Shown one piece after another: positions 60,963 through 64,000 of a stretch of DNA of 64,000 nt; positions within the stretch are counted from its first letter, which is position 1; the number at the start of each line of letters is the position of its first letter. The notes beneath the pieces are model-generated. The model saw nothing but the letters and a program-made list of their open reading frames with translations. It had not been told where the DNA came from and did not search any database. The stretch is from Arabidopsis thaliana. Lineage: Eukaryota > Streptophyta > Magnoliopsida > Brassicales > Brassicaceae. The position numbers were made by a program, and so were the translations under genes. Location of the stretch: assembly GCF_000001735.4 (NCBI RefSeq), contig NC_003075.7, positions 16,617,001-16,681,000 on the forward strand. The letters run 5' to 3'.

Positions 60963-63820
60963 GGAATTATGCTTTTAGCTAATAGAGAGGTTAGGTACTT
61001 AGGTTAGAGGTTTGTTTCTTAGTGTATGGAGTTTACTTGATAACTTTATGTTAGACCTGAGCTCCCTGCTGTTATCTGGACCAGAAAATTCATTCCCAAG
61101 ACGAATCATTCTCAATATCAACTATGCCTATCTTTATTAGGCATTTCCTCAAAGTGCCATATCTTATGTTTTCGTTTTTCTGAATTAATCAAAATCGAAA
61201 AATTCTCTAAAAACCTACTTTAGATCTAGGGAATGTTACTAAGTTTTCGGATGAAATACTAACTTTTTAAGGAAGCACTCACAAACTTGAAGTAACTACA
61301 TATATGTTTAATTTCATCGAAGTGCGTAATTTTGTTTAACTCTTATCGAAGCAAATTTATGTAAGAAGTCTGGTTAGAATAAATTGATGGCTTGAGACAT
61401 GCCACATTATTTTTCGTATATATATTTGTCCGTATGTATTCGGGTTGCTTGAGATCTTTAAAATCTGACTATTTCTTTTTTTTGTTAAACGGTTTTCTTA
61501 AATAAATGAAAGAAAAGTTTACAAAGAAAAAATACGAAACTGTTACAACCAGAAAGATAAGAAAGAGGACTAGCAGACTATTTCATGGTGTATATAATCA
61601 TTTTTTATTTTGTCAAACATAATCATATATATTATATATATAACATGAGGGATTATATTATTGCTTGGACGACTTTCGTAACATATAATAGTAACTATAT
61701 ATATTATTCATTATTACATGTATACGTCAATGGGTTATGCTAATTTATTTGGCGTTTACGGGTCGGCATAATTTTTTTTTTTGTTCTAATGGTAATGTTG
61801 GCTCTAATGTTCTGAGTATTGTTTAATTTGTTATCAATTAAAATATTTTATATTTTAAGCTAAATAGGAGTACAGGACTATAGAAGGCGAATGGTCTACA
61901 AATGTGAAATTGACACGTTAACTAAGACCTAATTCGATTTGAGCATCTTGGTATTTTCTTTAATATTCGTAGACCTCCGCAATGCCTGAAATTAGAGCAT
62001 CTTACTGTCGCCTAACATTTATGCGTCTTCTATATTAGTGTTCATATGTTCAAGAGGAGATCTACGTTGTACGAGTTGTTTTTTTGTAATGGTTAAAATG
62101 AGTATATCTTCACACATCTACAAATCTAGAGCTTAAACAGGCTTAAAATCAGATCTCAATAAATCATCATGTATCCAAAGCCAAAGGTAAGCTGATTTCA
62201 AAGGTGTCGGAGGAAGAACCAAAAACATAGAGAATATCGAATACATAAATAAATGAATTAAGTACCCCCACTTGCCACAAGAATATAAATTTGCATCAAA
62301 CTTTCTCTTATTTTACAAACCCTAAAAGAGCTACATCTTTCGCGATCACTAATGTTTACATCAATCAACTATTTAAGTAATAGAAGCTTTCCAAAAAGAA
62401 AAATAACAAGTTGAAGATAGTCGATAGTGATTATGATTAAGTCTCACTTTTTTTAATACAAAAGATAAAGTAGGTCTGGTGATAAACAATCCATTTGATT
62501 TTTAAATCACAAAAGATATATTTGTTTTTTTATAACAACGGAACCTACTTGTGTTATAAATATATGAATTACAACAATACATATTGGGAATTTTACAACA
62601 CTTGGATATAATCTTACTAACAAAAGCTATATTCAAGTTCTTCTTGTGAATCTTTGTTATTTGGTTTTTGAAAAACATTATAGATTATAATAGAATTTTA
62701 TGCGCTACATGATAAAAAATTGTCAACGGGTATATGAGTAAACACATATCACATATATATATGATATGAACGTCGAAGCTGTCTTTCTACTTTTTGTGGT
62801 CTTCAACATTTTCGGGTCGATGTCTCAAATGTTGTTTGTTTTTTACTAAACAAAAGAAAAAGAAATCATAGAACTTATTAGTAAGGACTATAACTTTTTA
62901 AAAGATTTTGGTTGTAGAAATTAGGCTGATATTTATTTTGTAAAAACTATAAGATTTTGAATTTTTGACTTTGACATGAATATTAGTAGGGTATTACGTA
63001 AAATTTGCAAGAAATGAGAATTCAAAAAGAGCCAACAAAACCAAGTCCTGAAAATGGACATGACTAATTAAAGAAAGAAAATGAAAAAACAAATAAACTT
63101 CCTTACTATAGAAATTATTGTTTCTTTTTAAGTCAATGGTTTGTTTTTTTTTGGTTTTTTTTTCATGTTACTTGTTTGTACATCCATATTAGTCTTCTAT
63201 TATCATCATGATAATACAAAGTTTTGACTCTACCAAATTATAAAAATCATAAAAGACGAGGAGCTCCAATCACGTTCAAGTAATAGTATAGATATATGGA
63301 AAGGAAATAATTAAAAGACCCTAATTAAAATTTAGTTCAAGACCTACTTTAAAGCCTTTTACAAAAAAAGAAAAGAATTCTCTAAGTCGAAATCGTTATC
63401 GTAGTACGTTCATGTCTTTTCTCCGGCCACCGAAACGATGCCATCTGTTTAGTGCGCCTTTATAATTCAACGACCCTTTGTACTTTTCCGATTCCTCTTT
63501 CTCTATAACTTCATCTCTCCCATTCTCTTCACTCTTCTCAAAAATTCGATCTTTAGGGTTTTTCTTTTATCCTCTTATCGCTAATCTGGAGCTCTATAGA
63601 GACTATAAAGGTATGTTTTTTTTTCCTCAATTACAGGCTCGGATGCTCAAATTTTGTAAAAAATGACTATTTTCTATTGCTGAATTGCTCGAATTGTTGT
63701 GAATTTAGGGTTTTTGATTGATTCGGGAGCTCGAGATTTGACTTCTTTTAGCTGATTCGGCAAGTTTGTATCTAGAAAGGATCGATTGGTGAGGTCAATA
63801 GTGGTTGGTGGGTTTTAGTA
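60963..63820. other. Kinase 3' flank and bZIP19 promoter / 5' UTR
   Basis: About 2.9 kb, strongly AT-rich. The kinase 3' UTR lies at the left. The right end (about 63470-63820) is the bZIP19 5' UTR, with a probable intron donor ag|gtatgt at 63611; the acceptor is uncertain (gggttttag at 63818 is one candidate). No coding gene is recognised, and no zinc-deficiency element (RTGTCGACAY) is seen here. Confidence 0.5.
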
Positions 63821-64000
63821 ATGGAAGACGGTGAGCTTGATTTCTCCAATCAGGAAGTGTTTTCGAGTTCGGAGATGGGTGAATTACCACCTAGCAATTG
63901 TTCGATGGATAGTTTCTTTGATGGGCTTTTAATGGATACTAATGCTGCTTGTACCCACACTCACACCTGTAACCCCACTGGACCAGAGAACACTCATACT
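63821..64000 (+). CDS. bZIP19: bZIP19 zinc-deficiency transcription factor, N-terminus only
   Basis: This F-group bZIP activates zinc-transporter genes when zinc is low. Only the first 60 residues are in the window; the bZIP domain lies beyond the right edge. The start MEDGELDFSNQEVF and the acidic, Ser-rich N-terminus match bZIP19. A Cys/His-rich region begins at residue 44 (CTHTHTCNPTGPENTHT). This is the first part of the zinc-sensor motif that binds Zn and keeps the factor inactive when zinc is sufficient. The close paralog bZIP23 has a similar start; the call of bZIP19 rests on position (At4g35040). Confidence 0.9.
   Translation, partial: MEDGELDFSNQEVFSSSEMGELPPSNCSMDSFFDGLLMDTNAACTHTHTCNPTGPENTHT

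Noticed and set aside
60963-63820. Search for a new gene, CRISPR-like array or transposon in the largest empty spacers (27760-31864, 33647-36783, 60963-63820)
   Set aside because: Only AT-rich sequence with short frames that lack domains, and no regular repeat-spacer pattern or terminal repeats visible by eye.

Overview
This 64-kb window is nuclear DNA from a flowering plant. It shows AT-rich intergenic DNA, GT-AG introns of about 70-400 bp, GGCCCA-type promoter elements, a plant tRNA-Thr and strictly plant gene families (R2R3-MYB, ROP GTPase, ARO, SBT subtilase). The gene order and reconstructed proteins match what I know of Arabidopsis thaliana chromosome 4, about At4g34880 to At4g35040. 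That identification comes from memory, not from a search.

Layout. 1-424: 3' end of an amidase gene (+). 425-1735: a poly(A) retroposon with a target-site duplication and a decayed amidase fragment. 1736-14306: two tandem xanthine dehydrogenase genes (XDH1, XDH2; both -, 14 exons each), separated by a decayed piece of the DEAD-box helicase gene. 14661-17834: intact helicase RH16 (+), sharing a 354-bp divergent promoter with XDH2. 18745-21726: two tandem intronless PI-PLC-X-like genes (+). 22760-24754: ARO1 armadillo gene (+). 25544-27759: nodulin-like MFS transporter (-). 31865-33646: secretory cyclophilin CYP21-1 (+). 36784-37593: ADF9 (+). 38286-38359: tRNA-Thr(AGT). 39929-42223: subtilase SLP2/SBT1.6 (-). 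44370-45289: MYB32 (-). 48007-50541: APX3 (-). 51075-54974: BGAL11 (-). 56176-57540: ROP6/ARAC3 (+). 59234-60962: receptor-like cytoplasmic kinase (+). 63821-64000: start of bZIP19 (+), cut by the window edge.

I rebuilt exon structures by hand from reading-frame continuity and splice sites. The spliced lengths are 1361, 1353, 626, 318, 391, 664, 567, 224, 141, 764, 274, 287, 845, 198 and 448 residues. Every junction keeps the frame. All introns are GT-AG except one GC-AG intron in ROP6.

The genes are mostly unrelated housekeeping, cell-wall, cytoskeletal and regulatory genes, not a pathway cluster. The most informative signal is evolutionary. A block containing XDH plus RH16 was duplicated in tandem, and one helicase copy then decayed to a relic of about 230 bp. 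A second tandem event left an amidase remnant. Near-identical patches between the XDH paralogs and between the PLC-like paralogs suggest gene conversion. I found no credible new molecular system, CRISPR array or intact autonomous transposon.
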